From the NCBI GenBank assembly GCA_907163345.1, contig CAJQUN010000514.1, positions 248,001-312,000 of the forward strand: a stretch of 64,000 bases of DNA. Reading direction: 5' to 3'. The notes beneath the pieces were generated by a model. The model made no database searches and was not told the DNA's origin. It worked only from the letters and a program-made list of their open reading frames with translations. This stretch comes from Haberlea rhodopensis (Eukaryota; Streptophyta; Magnoliopsida; Lamiales; Gesneriaceae). Shown here piece by piece: positions 1 through 9,745 of the stretch. Position 1 is the first letter of the stretch, and each line of letters starts with the position of its first letter. The translations under genes were made by a program, and so were the position numbers.

Positions 1-608
1 TTGTATGTCTGTCCAGAAGAGGTATATGCTTCCCAACAGAAACCAAAAACCTAAACAACATGCATACACTCAGTATCACACACATCACCCAAGAACACCC
101 TCATCATTTTATGCACACACGTTTCAGGAGACACGCAGACCCAAAAAATTCAGGGTTATACAAGTGTGGGTCCCGAAAGGACTAATCCTGTCTGGACCAA
201 AGCAGGATTGGGTACCAATCATTTTATCGCTTTAATTGCAGAAATCTAGAATTCATCCTGGACAGTGGATGTTCTAGACACATGACGGGAAACGCGTGCC
301 TATTATCTGAATTGGTTGACATCACTGGACCAAAAATAACTTTTGGAGATAACGCGAAAGGTAGAACCATGGGTAAGGGTAAGATTATCTACGGTAATAT
401 TATTATTAAAGATATTCTGTTAGTCGAAAACTTATGTTATAACTTGATTAGCATTAGTCAACTCTGTGACAATGGTCACTCTATGGAATTCAACCAGCAC
501 TCATGTACAATAAGATCTACTGATGGCAGTACATTACTTGTAGGAAGAAGGCATGAGAACACATATAAAATTGATTGGAATCTTAATCAGCCTACATCGT
601 CTACTTGA
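1..608 (+). pseudogene. pol: Sire-1 gag tail and aspartic protease
   Basis: The first 235 bases read as the basic, Gln/Pro-rich gag-protease linker ending in the tryptophan-rich run VWVPKG, typical of SIRE elements. After a frame change, bases 252-290 encode ILDSGCSRHMTGN, where DSG is the catalytic triad of copia proteases. The downstream ENLCYNLISISQLC stretch is the conserved region after the protease. This would cleave the Gag-Pol polyprotein inside the virus-like particle. A frameshift lies between 235 and 249 and a TGA ends the frame at 606. Confidence 0.85.
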
Positions 609-1436
609 TTTGCTGCCTTGAATGCATCCAAAAATTGGCTTTGGCACAAACGTTTGAGTCACTTAAATTTTAAAACTATTGCCAGTCTGCGTAAACTTGA
701 TCTAGTCATTAGACTGCCCAGATAGAGTTCTCAAAAGATTGGTAAGCAAATCAGATCCTCCTTTAAGAACAAAGGGAGTAAATCTTCTTCTCGGTGCCTA
801 GAGTTGCTGCATATGGATCTTTTCGGTCCTATACCAGTAACAAGTCTAGGGGGAATGAAGTATACTCTAGTATTAATAGACGATTACTCTCGTTTTACGT
901 GGGTCCTGTTTCTAAGTGGCAAAGATCAGGCTACTCCAAAGCTGATCAAACTACTGAAAAGACTCCAAAATGAGAAATCGTGTGGGATAGATAGAATTCG
1001 TAGTGATAAAGGTACCGAGTTTACCAATCAATCACTCGAATCATATCTAGATGACCTTGGTACTAAACATGAATACTTTGCTGCAAGAACCCCACAGCAA
1101 AATGGAGTTGCTGAGCGTAGGAACCGTACTTTGAAAGAAGCTGCGCGAACTATGCTAGCAGAATCAGATATTTCACAGAGGTTTTGGGCAGAAACTGTTA
1201 ACACAACATGTTATACGCAGAACAGATCAATGATTAATAAGCAAGCAAATAAAACCCCTTATGAGATCTGGAATGGCAGTAAGCCAAATATTTCTTATTT
1301 CCATGTGTTTGGTTGCAAATGTTTTATTCACAACAATGGACAGACTCATCTCACCGCTTTTGATGCCAAATCTGATGCTGGAATATTTCTTGGATATTCT
1401 ACAGTTAGTAAAGCTTTCAGAGTATTCAATAATTGA
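609..1436 (+). pseudogene. pol: Sire-1 GAG-pre-integrase and integrase core
   Basis: Bases 609-720 encode the zinc-binding WLWHKRLSHLNF start of the copia integrase, but a TAG and a deletion remove the CxxC half, which Sire-2 retains. From 804 the catalytic core reads cleanly. Counted from that methionine the acidic residues are D5 (HMDLFG), D68 (SDKGTEF) and E104 (NGVAERRNR), the DD35E triad that joins cDNA to target DNA. The VFGCKCF block follows. A single in-frame TGA at 1434-1436 ends the frame. Confidence 0.9.
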
Positions 1437-2002
1437 ACTCTTACTGTAGAAGAATCTGTGCATATAAAATTTGATGAATCCACTGACTGTAATGTATCTG
1501 ATATGAAAATAAACAACTTGAGCAATAGACTGGAAAGCACTCATATTGATGAAAATGTTGATGATGAGATAGATTACAGAAGCAGAATCGACTGCTCGTT
1601 GGAACCAGAAGTTCCGGAAGCTCTAGCAGAGGAGTCTGCTGGTCAACAAGCACTGCATCCAGCTGACAATAACGCTGTTGTACTACTCCTGCTGCAGTAG
1701 ATGGAACTAACGAAAAAGATGCATCAATCAGATCTTCTGATCTACCCACTTGTATTCGCCCAAATGAAGAAATCAATCCTCTTGGACCTCCGCTCCAGTG
1801 GATGAAGGATCATCCTCCCGAGCAGGTCATAGGTAACCATGTTGCTCCTCTACGCACCAGAGGACAAATGATTAATGAATTCCTTCATACTGCATTCATA
1901 TCTCACATAGAACCTAAGAAGATTGATGATGCAATGTTAGACCCAAGCTGGGTAGAAGCAATGCAGGAAGAACTAAATCAGTTTGAGCGAAACAAAGTAT
2001 GA
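1437..2002 (+). pseudogene. pol: Sire-1 integrase C-terminal region and acidic linker to RT
   Basis: This continues the integrase frame directly after the stop at 1434, giving an acidic, low-complexity linker that ends at a TAG near 1698. After a frame change, 1802-2002 encodes the conserved run before reverse transcriptase (HTAFISHIEP, then WVEAMQEELNQF). The same linker with similar residues is found in Sire-2 at 37524-38179 on the other strand, which supports the assignment. Confidence 0.8.
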
Positions 2003-2563
2003 TATTTAGTACCACGACCACTGCATCACACTATAATAGGAACCAAATGGGTATTAGAAATAAATTAGATGAAAATGGTGTAGTTATCAGGAATAAAGCA
2101 AGATTAGTTGCACAGGGCTACAGACAGGAAGAAGGCATTGATTTCGATGAAACTGTTGCTCCTGTAGCTCGACTAGAAGCAATTCGCATATTTCTTGCAT
2201 TTGCTGCTTTTAAAGACTTTAAAGTCTATCAGATGGATGTTAAGAGTGTATTTCTTAACGGCAAACTCCAGGAAGAAGTTTATGTTGAGCAACCTCCTGG
2301 ATTTGAAAGCCATCAGCAGCCTTCTTATGTTTTTCGTCTAAACAAAGCTTTGTATAGTCTGAAGCAAGCTCCCTGTGCATGGTATGAAACTCTGTCAAAA
2401 TATTTGATTGAGCATAACTTTACCATTGGCACGGTGGACAAGACCCTATTCAAATTCACAAAGGGTGACCATATTCTGCTAGTTCAAATTTATGTTGACG
2501 ATATTCTTTTTGGCAGTACTAATTCAAAACTTTACGAAAGATTTTCGAAAATTATGCAGGATC
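2003..2563 (+). pseudogene. pol: Sire-1 reverse transcriptase, N-terminal two thirds
   Basis: The reading has the copia RT blocks in order: ARLVAQGYRQEEGIDF, TVAPVARLEAIR, YQMDVKSVFLNG, ALYSLKQAP and the catalytic IYVDDILFG. It stops at IMQDL, exactly where the Tek-1 LTR begins, and resumes beyond Tek-1 with QFEMSMMGELSFFLGLQV. The enzyme copies the element RNA into cDNA. The usual start of the domain is in another frame, so a frameshift lies near 2000. Confidence 0.9.
2559..2563. repeat. Target-site duplication of Tek-1, left copy (GGATC)
   Basis: GGATC precedes the left LTR. It recurs at 4727-4731 directly after that LTR, and as TGATC at 11910-11914 after the right LTR. A 5 bp duplication is the norm for Ty3/gypsy integrases. 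The third, internal copy is part of the rearrangement described for 4727-4955. Confidence 0.85.
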
Positions 2564-3105
2564 TGTAGGGTCTTCCAACCTTAACATCATCTTAATAACA
2601 TATTAGGGACTAAACATGCATTTATAACCTCTTAGGGCACCGGTTGTAGCTTTGAGCTAATAAGATTACAGGCCAAAAATGAAATTCAAACTTAATTAAT
2701 TACATTCTCAAAAATGAATGTTAAGGCGATAGAATTATACTACTCCTAGAGTAGAGACTATCCAAAAATCCTGTGTCCTAACTTCTTTCATAGTCCTCAT
2801 AGCTCACTGCCTCAACCCGGCCCTTAGTCCTTTAGTCCAAAAGTGTACCTACAGGAACAACCCATCATGAGCATATACATCATTACTTAACATCATAAGG
2901 TGGCAGATAAATAAATGCATGAAAGTAGTTGGTAACATATACTTCCTGGTTAATCGTATTAACCCTCTTTGGTCGTCCCTGTTTCATAATCATGCATGTA
3001 ATCATTAGTTCTTGACATAAATGATTAAAATCGTACTTCACATATATGCTCGTAATCAACAATGTTAATTAGAAATGGGACTATCCTGGTTCTATTATGA
3101 CAGCG

Positions 3106-3290
3106 GCACAATTGGCCCCCTCGCTCGACATAAAGCGGAATTGTGATACCCCTCGCTACCCCTTGATAGCGGATGTATCTCCTCGCTTAGCGGAATATGA
3201 TACCCCTCGCTACGCCTTGATAGAGGATGTATCCCCTCGCTAGTTATGTGAGCGGCAAGTACCTTCCTCGCTTGCCCATAATAACCAACG
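3106..3290 (-). repeat. AGCGG...CGCT hairpin block in Tek-1 LTR
   Basis: Alternating AGCGG and CCTCGCT boxes repeat about five times. Each AGCG pairs with the next CGCT across 10-17 bases, for example TAGCG at 3190 with CGCTA. The second LTR copy is at 10288-10465. Related blocks are present in Tek-2, Tek-3 and Tek-4 LTRs with different loop sequences. No known family motif is recognised. Confidence 0.7.
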
Positions 3291-3326
3291 GACATTCAAC
3301 CATTCTTAATAACATAGTTAAACATA

Positions 3327-3545
3327 CATCATCATCATCATATCATAAACATCGTCATCTTATAAACATCATCATCTTGTAAACATCATCATCTTATAAG
3401 CATCATCGTCATATAGACATCATCATCTTATCATAATCGCCATCGTAAACGTCATATCATCTTCATTTATCATAATATCATCATCATAAACTTACTTATC
3501 ATAATCATCATCATAGACATCATAAATACTTATGCAATCAATACA
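3327..3545. repeat. ATC/CAT-rich microsatellite in Tek-1 LTR
   Basis: Degenerate units of about 18 bp around the words AACATCATCATCTTAT are repeated roughly ten times, with interruptions. The same array is in the right LTR at 10508-10725 with the same unit number by eye. It lies between the hairpin block and the GTACG/CGTAC hairpin. Slippage is the likely origin. Confidence 0.8.
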
Positions 3546-3759
3546 TAGTCATAGTTTAGGAGTGTGTTACCGTCCGATGCCCGTACGCTTCTTACGTACC
3601 TTAATTCCAAAAATGGAGAAGTTGTCGAACTTTATCTCCACGAAGTTGTGGGTACCTGGGATGGTTCTACATAACCATACAAATTGATATTAGAAGCTAA
3701 ACAATTGCCAAATACCAAAAATTCAACAAAAATCATCATTTTCCACTTTTTAAACAGTG

Positions 3760-3968
3760 GCGATCGATCGCTACTTGAGGCGATCGATCGCCTCACTTTT
3801 TGCCTTACGGCGATCGATCGCGCCATTTGAGGCGCTCGATCGCCTGCTATGCGAAATGGCTACTGGCCTTCGGCGATCGATCGCGCCATTTGAGGCGATC
3901 GATCGCCTACACTCGTTTTGCCCACTGTCTCTCGGTGATCGATCACTGCATTTGTAGCGATCGATCGC
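3760..3968. repeat. Four palindrome pairs (GCGATCGATCGC) in Tek-1 LTR
   Basis: Eight 12 bp palindromes start at 3760, 3780, 3810, 3832, 3873, 3895, 3935 and 3957. They form four pairs with 20-22 bases between starts, and the spacer is near NNCATTTGAG. One is GCGCTCGATCGC and one is GTGATCGATCAC, in which both arms differ. Because each unit is self-complementary, two neighbours can also pair with each other as a 12 bp stem with an 8-10 base loop. They lie 240-450 bases after the TATA-like box, so probably in the RNA. Confidence 0.9.
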
Positions 3969-4207
3969 CACAACCAGATGTCGCGATTTTCACCATTTTT
4001 GTACATTAAAACCTTCACCAACCTCAACAACATTTACACCAACAACTCAAAAACATAAAAACACTTTAAACCTTCACCAAACATCATTAAACCACCAAAA
4101 ATCTAACATCTTACCAAAAATCATACCAACCCAAACAAACGCAATTCAAAACCCTTCAAAACCATTCCAAAACTCAAACCAAAATCTACAAGAACAACAA
4201 GGAATGC

Positions 4208-4215
4208 TATATATA
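4208..4215 (-). promoter_or_regulatory. TATA-like box of Tek-1 LTR
   Basis: TATATATA on the minus strand, about 510 bases into the LTR, in an otherwise A-rich context. In the right LTR the same place reads TATGTATA, so that copy is mutated. It is the best core promoter candidate in this LTR. No start site can be seen from sequence. Confidence 0.5.
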
Positions 4216-4726
4216 CATCCAAGGTCTTAAATCTTACCAAGAATCACAAAAATAAAGCTTTTACAAGAACTTCTTGTCCACTTTGAAGCCATAATCGAGA
4301 TTGAAGGGGAAAATGAGGGTTTGGGAAATGATTTGGGGATTTAGAATGTGAAGAGATAAAGTGAAGTAAAGGTGGTGGGGTAAATGGTTAAAACCTTTTA
4401 ATTAAACTTGTACTCCCACAATTAGCATGATGTATTATATGCCCCAACATGGTATTTTAAAAGCATTACACCACAATGCGCCAAAATCCCAATTAAATGC
4501 ATGTTTCACCAAATAATCGATTACCAACACATATAAGCCATTAAAACTCCCAATTACCCAACATGCTTAACATGCACCCTGAAATGCTATACCGGGTCAA
4601 GCCCACATGTGATTAAGTATTTCCACATGATAATTAATTCCAACACATAAATCAATTATCCACATAATTAATCATATGAACATAATCAATGCCTTAATTG
4701 CAATTAATCATTTCGGGGACATCACA

Positions 4727-4955
4727 GGATCAATTTGAGATGAGCATGATGGGAGAATTATCATTTTTCTTAGGATTGCAAGTCAAGCAATCCAGTGACG
4801 GTATTCTGATAACTCAATCTAAATATACCAAGGAACTGCTGAAGAAGTATGTGATGAGTACAAGTTCAGTAGCGGCCACTCCAATGAGTTCATCTGCAAA
4901 ACTTGACTTGGATAATTCAGGAATACCAGTCGAAGTAACAATGTATCGTGGAATA
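4727..4955 (+). repeat. Duplicated Sire-1 RT fragment between Tek-1 LTR and interior
   Basis: This copy of Sire-1 encodes FEMSMMGELSFFLGLQV through VEVTMYRGI and matches 11910-12137, the true right flank of Tek-1, with a few base differences. It starts with the duplicated GGATC immediately after the LTR end. At about 4950-4957 it switches into the Tek-1 integrase on the other strand, with only 2-4 bases of shared sequence (ATA or ATAC). A normal insertion would have no host sequence here. Confidence 0.9.
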
Positions 4956-7900
4956 CTAGACAAAGACGGCGGTAGGGCCAGACGGTAAGCCAAAGTGCCT
5001 ATGCGCTGCAATACCTCATATGACCCAACATACCTCGGAGACAACTTCCCGAGCATACCAAAATGAACTACACCTCTGAAAGGTGAGATTTTCAAGAAGA
5101 CCCTGTCTCCTACTTGGAATTCTAGCGGTCGCCGTCGCTTATTGGCATAGGCTGCTTGCCTATCCTGGGCCGCTTTCATCTTTTGGCGTATCATCTTAAT
5201 CTTTCTTCCATATCCTTAATCATATCCGGTCCTCCGACCACCTTACTAGTCAAGTCCTCCCAATACAGCGGTGACCTACATCGTCGTCCGTAAAGAGCTT
5301 CAAAAGAGGCCATTTGAATGCTCTCCTGATAGCTGTTATTATTGGAGAACTCCACCAATGGCACTGCATCCTGCCATGGAGTATCAAACTCCAAAACACA
5401 TGCCCTCAACATGTCTTCGAGCGTCTGAATGGTACGCTCTGTCTGGCCATCTGTCTGAGGGTGATAAGCTGTACTCAGTCTCACTTCTGTGCCCAAAGCT
5501 GCCTGGAGACCCTCCCAGAAATGTGAAGTAACATTGGGTCTCTGTCAGACACAATCGAGACTGGAACCCCATGCAACCTCACTACATCCCGTACATATAA
5601 TTGGGGCATCTTTAGGTATGTGAAAGTCATACAGTAGGGGATGAAGTGAGCTACCTTCGTTAGCCTATCCACGATCACCCAGATCGCGTCAAATCCAGAG
5701 GCCGTCCTTGGCAGGTGGGTCACAAAGTCCATAGATATGTGTTCCCACTTCCATTGGGGTACTTCCAGGCTCTTCCGCTCGCCACCAGGCCTCTGCCTCT
5801 CCGCCTTTACTTGCTGGCAGATCAAACATCTTTTAACAAAAGCGATCACATCGCGCTTCATCCGTCTCCACAAAAACTGGCCACATAGGTCCTTATACAT
5901 CTTCCTTCCTCCTGGGTGGATACTGAACCGACTACTATGAGCTCGCTCTAATATTCCTCTACTCAACTCTGGTGTATCTGGGACTACCCATCGGTTGCCC
6001 AGTCTCAAGGAATCATCTTCTGCCACTCTGAACTTTGATGGCTGTCCTTGAAGTACTATCGATGACCATCTTTGAACCTCATCATCCGACCTCTGGGCTT
6101 TCCTGATAGCTTCAAATATGTCTGGCTCAGCCAACAAGGTCGACACTCGCACCGGCGACGTGTCCACAACAAAATCATAGCCCAGATGGCAGTAAGAAGT
6201 CATCAAAGCCGACAAACACATAGTATCCTCAGCAGTACTCTTCACTTTCCGACTTAAGGCGTCTGCTATCAAATTTGCTTTACCAGGATGGTACTCAATC
6301 TCACAATCATAATCCTTGAGTAAATCCATCCATCTTCTTTGCCTCATATTCAGTTCCGCTTGGGTGAATAAGAACTTCAAACTCTTATGGTCCGTATAGA
6401 TGGTAAACGAAGTACCATAGAGATAATGCCTCCAAATCTTCAAGGCAAAAATGATGGCCGCCAGTTCTAGATCATGAACTGGGTATCTGGTCTCATGAGG
6501 CTTCAACTGCCTCGAAGCATAAGCCACCACGTGCTTCTCCTGCATCAATACACAGCCCAAACCCTGCAATGATGCATCTGTGTACAAGGCAAACCTCTTA
6601 TTCTCAGAAGGAATCACCAACACTGGCGCTGTCGTCAAACGACGCTTCAATTCTTGGAAGCTTTCCTCACAAGCTTCGGACCAAAAGAATGGGACTCCTT
6701 TCTGAGTCAGCTGTGTCAGCGGCTTAGCGATCTTAGAAAATCCCTCGACAAAACGTCGGTAATAACCTGCTAAGCCAAGGAAGCTCCGTATCTCGGGTAC
6801 AGAAGTGGGTGCAGCCCACTCCATCACAACTTCAACCTTCCTAGGGTCTACAGATATCCCGCTGCTAGATATAACATGACCCAAGAACACTACACTGCTC
6901 AACCAGAACTCGCACTTGCTGAGCTTTGCATACAACTGATGATCCCTAAGGATCTGAAGTACTGTCCTCAAGTGCCTTACATGATCTTCTTCGGTCCGGG
7001 AGTAAATGAGTATATCGTCAATGAAAACAATGACGAACTGATCCAAATGCGGTTGGAACACCTTGTTCATCAGGTTCATAAAAACAGCTGGGGCATTCGT
7101 CACTCCAAAAGGCATGACTAGGAATTCATAGTGCCCATATCTAGTCCCGAAGGCTGTCTTCTGAACATCATTTTCTCTTACTCGAATCTGGTGGTACCCC
7201 GACCTCAGATCGATCTTACTGTAGAGCCTCGTACCTTGTAACTGATCAAACAAATCGTCGATCCTCGGAAGTGGATACTTATTCTTCACTGTGGCTTTGT
7301 TCAGTTTTCTGTAATCGATGCACAGCCGCATCGAACCATCTTTCTTCTTAACAAACAAAACTGGCGCACCCCAGGGCGATACGCTAGGGCGTATATAGCC
7401 CTTATCAAGGAACTCTTGCAACTGAATCTTTAACTCCCTTAGCTCCGCTGGTGCCATCCTATATGGGGCACGAGAAATGGCAGACGTCCCCGGTAGTAAC
7501 TCAATCCCAAACTCGACCTCTCTCGTCGGTGGGAATCCGGGAATCTCTTCCGGAAAGACATCAGGATACTCCGCCACTACGGGAACATCCTCAACTTTTA
7601 ATTCTTCCCTCTTCTCAGTAACATCAACAGCATAGATGAGATATCCTGTATGGCCCCGTTCCAACAAATGTGCCATCTTGACAGCAGATATCAACGGGAT
7701 CTTAGAACGAGAACCATCCCCAAAGAATGTCCACTGGGCTCCCATATCAGACCTGAATCGGACAGTCCTTTGCCTGCAGTTCACAACTGCCTGATACCTG
7801 TTCAGAACGTCAATGCCTACAATGCAGTCAAAGTCTGACATCCCCAGAACAATCAAATCTGACCTTAGCTCGTTATCCTCAAAATAAATGAGGCCATCAT

Positions 7901-8738
7901 AGACAATCTGATCAGTAATCATACTTCTTCCAGCGGGGGTCGAGACTATAAGAGGCGCGGGCGACGGAGAAGTGCATATGTGGTGCCTTTCCACAAAACT
8001 TGTCGACACGAAAGAGTGTGATGCACCTGTGTCGATCAATATAAAAGCAGGGTGCGTAAATAAAAGACACGTACCCGCTATAACTTCCTCCGGAGCTGCT
8101 GTAGCCTGCTCCCTCGTCAATGCATAGACTTGCCCTTGAGGTGGCCCCATGGGCTGACCTCCATACTGCCTCGGTGCAAAAGGTGGCATGTGCTGTGCTG
8201 CTCTGTCCGCAGGCCTCCCTGCAGAGTTCGGTTGCCTTCCCCTGTTGGGACACTGCCGAGCAAAGTGACCTTTTTCGCCACAAACATAACATCCTACGCA
8301 ATTTTTTGTCATATGTGGTTGCCCGCAAAGAGAGCACTGGACCATCCCAAACCTGCCTCCCTGAGACTGTCCTCTTCCTGATGGGGTGTCATTCTTACGG
8401 TTTCCTTTCCAACGATTCTCGGGCCTCTTACCACTGAATCTCGAAGCCGAAGTATTCCCCCTTGGCTTGAACTGATCACCCATCGGCCTCAAATTATTAG
8501 AAGTGGATTTCTGAGGGGGTGTTGGAGGTGGCACAGCATCAGGGTATGCACCAACTCCCAGTTCGGCTAGTTCAGCCCTAGAAAGTGCGTCGTCAGGGCC
8601 ATAAGTGATCACCCTGTCATACAGCTTAGGCCTCAAGCCCTTCATGAAGTTCCTCATCTTCGCTTGAGTGCTTGCAACAATGTGAGGTACATATCTGAGC
8701 AAGGAACAGTACTGGAGAGCATAATCTGATACATGCAT
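4956..8738 (-). pseudogene. pol: Tek-1 pol and C-terminal gag, truncated
   Basis: A 1085-codon frame (5481-8738) has, in order, the gag zinc knuckle CYVCGEKGHFARQC (about residues 150-163), protease LIDTGAS (D236), RT with FIDDIL (572-577), RNase H with YTDASLQG (D721), and integrase with an HHCC region (H934 to C974) and the first acidic residue in SMDFVTHLP (D1004). A one-base loss after SDRDP shifts the frame; the rest continues at 5191-5496 and again at 4956-5194 after a second shift. The protein ends at LPPSLSSI, where the Sire-1 duplicate begins. The chromodomain-like end seen in Tek-2 is lost. Confidence 0.93.
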
Positions 8739-8879
8739 ATTACCTTGCTTGAGGTTAGTGAATTCATCTTCCTTGGCCTGTCGTGCAACAGCTGAGAAAT
8801 AGCGGGTCAGAAACCGAGTTCTGAACAGCTTCCAATTAATTTCATGACCTTGAGCCTCTTGCTCTACTACTGTGGTCTT

Positions 8880-9231
8880 TGTTGGGGTTCAACAATTGCC
8901 TCTGCTTTGTGATCGGTCGAACACGTGGCGCTTGTGCCAGTGTATGGTTGAAAAGATTGATGTTGCGCCATTACCCTTAACTATAGTTATTGGTAAAGCG
9001 GTAAGCGCTCGATTCTACAATTGGTATCAGAGCCAAGGTCGCGTGTTCGATTCCCATGAGTTGCAGAGAGTGCAATTATTGGGGGAGGGATTGTTGGGGT
9101 TCAACAATTGCCTCTGCTTTGTGATCGGTCGAACACGTGGCGCTTGTGCCAGTGTATGGTTGAAAAGATTGATGTTGCGCCATTACCCTTAACTATAGTT
9201 ATTGGTAAAGCGGTAAGAGCTCGATTCTACA
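8880..9231 (+). mobile_element. TRIM-1, complete miniature LTR retrotransposon
   Basis: Two 140 bp LTRs (8880-9019 and 9092-9231; TGTTGGGG...TCTACA) differ at one position, C versus A near 9006/9218. The 72 bp interior has a primer site TGGTATCAGAGCC, complementary to the initiator tRNA-Met 3' end, two bases after the left LTR, and a polypurine tract GGGGGAGGGA just before the right LTR. The target duplication is GTCTT (8875-8879 and 9232-9236). There is no coding capacity. These are all the marks of a TRIM/SMART element, moved by proteins from others. The identical LTRs suggest recent movement. Confidence 0.96.
9045..9053 (+). promoter_or_regulatory. B-box-like motif inside TRIM-1
   Basis: GTTCGATTC fits the RNA polymerase III B-box consensus GWTCRANNC and lies 23 bases downstream of the primer site, whose TGGTATCAGAG is loosely A-box-like. 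This may be chance or a relic of a tRNA-like leader. No A-box of full quality and no T-run terminator confirm it. Confidence 0.25.
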
Positions 9232-9724
9232 GTCTTCCACCACATCAGCGCCTTCTTGGCCAATTGGAACTCCGCTAGTCTGATCCAGGCTGTCTTAGCA
9301 CAAGGAGCTGCCACAAATATTTGCTCTATTCTTTCCAACCACTCCTCTGCCTGTTCCCCTGTCTCAGTTCCTTCAAATGTCGGAGGTCGGTATGCAAGAA
9401 ATTGAGTCAAGCTCAGTTCCCTAGGCAACAACTGTTGTTCAGACGGTTCTTCGCCGAAAGCTGGCGGAGGTAGGGGATTCGTACGTCCAGCACTTGCATT
9501 AACACTCACAGCATCGCCCACTTCTACATTTGCTGCCATACTACAAGACAAGGGTTACCAACAATACCCAAAAACAGTTCATATAATACATCGTTAGAGA
9601 AACACAACATGTTAGTGTAACATCATATACTTCATATGCAACTTATACACAAAACATGTTTAAAAGTGAGCACCTAGATAACTTATTGCTAAGACTACCC
9701 TTCACTCATTCCCGGGTTCTCTAA

Positions 9725-9741
9725 CCACTGCTCTGATACCA
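9725..9741 (-). promoter_or_regulatory. Tek-1 primer binding site (initiator tRNA-Met)
   Basis: On the minus strand TGGTATCAGAGCAGTGG lies four bases after the 5' LTR end. It is complementary to the 3' end of initiator tRNA-Met, the usual primer of plant Tekay elements. Between it and the gag start are about 170 bases of AT-rich leader without a recognisable motif. Confidence 0.92.
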
Positions 9742-9745
9742 CTAA

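Larger units (their letters stand above)
2564..4726 (-). repeat. Tek-1 3' LTR
   Basis: The repeat starts TGTAGGGTCTTCC and ends GGGGACATCACA, and matches 9746-11909 almost base for base. On the minus strand, from its 5' end, it holds a TATA-like box, a block of paired GCGATCGATCGC palindromes, a GTACG/CGTAC hairpin (3583-3599), an ATC/CAT-rich microsatellite and a block of AGCGG...CGCT hairpins. Apparent ORFs across the palindromes give repeated RRSIA/GDRS peptides and are artefacts. Confidence 0.95.
8739..9551 (-). pseudogene. gag: Tek-1 gag, interrupted by TRIM-1
   Basis: The start at 9549-9551 gives a Gag with the conserved LSLTQFL, PPTFEGTE and EEWLERIEQIF stretches, the capsid-like retrotransposon gag domain that forms the particle shell. 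The reading is cut at 9231 by TRIM-1 and resumes at 8874 with the LTRYFSA and DEFTNLKQG region leading into the long frame below. Tek-3 carries the uninterrupted target sequence at about 49340-49365, which confirms that the TRIM is an insertion. Confidence 0.9.

Noticed and set aside
3757..4009. Open frames giving repeated RRSIA/GDRS peptides, also at 10818-11192, 22205-22507, 29432-29644, 51555-51873 and 58120-58441
   Set aside because: They are translations of GCGATCGATCGC palindromes inside LTRs, occur in both strands and frames, and have no conserved protein context.
8880..9231. Simple tandem duplication of gag sequence
   Set aside because: The repeated 140 bp is foreign to gag, is bounded by TG...CA, has primer site and polypurine tract, and is flanked by a 5 bp duplication.
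9725..9741. tRNA gene fragments at the GCTCTGATACCA sites
   Set aside because: They are primer binding sites next to LTRs; no cloverleaf can be folded around them.
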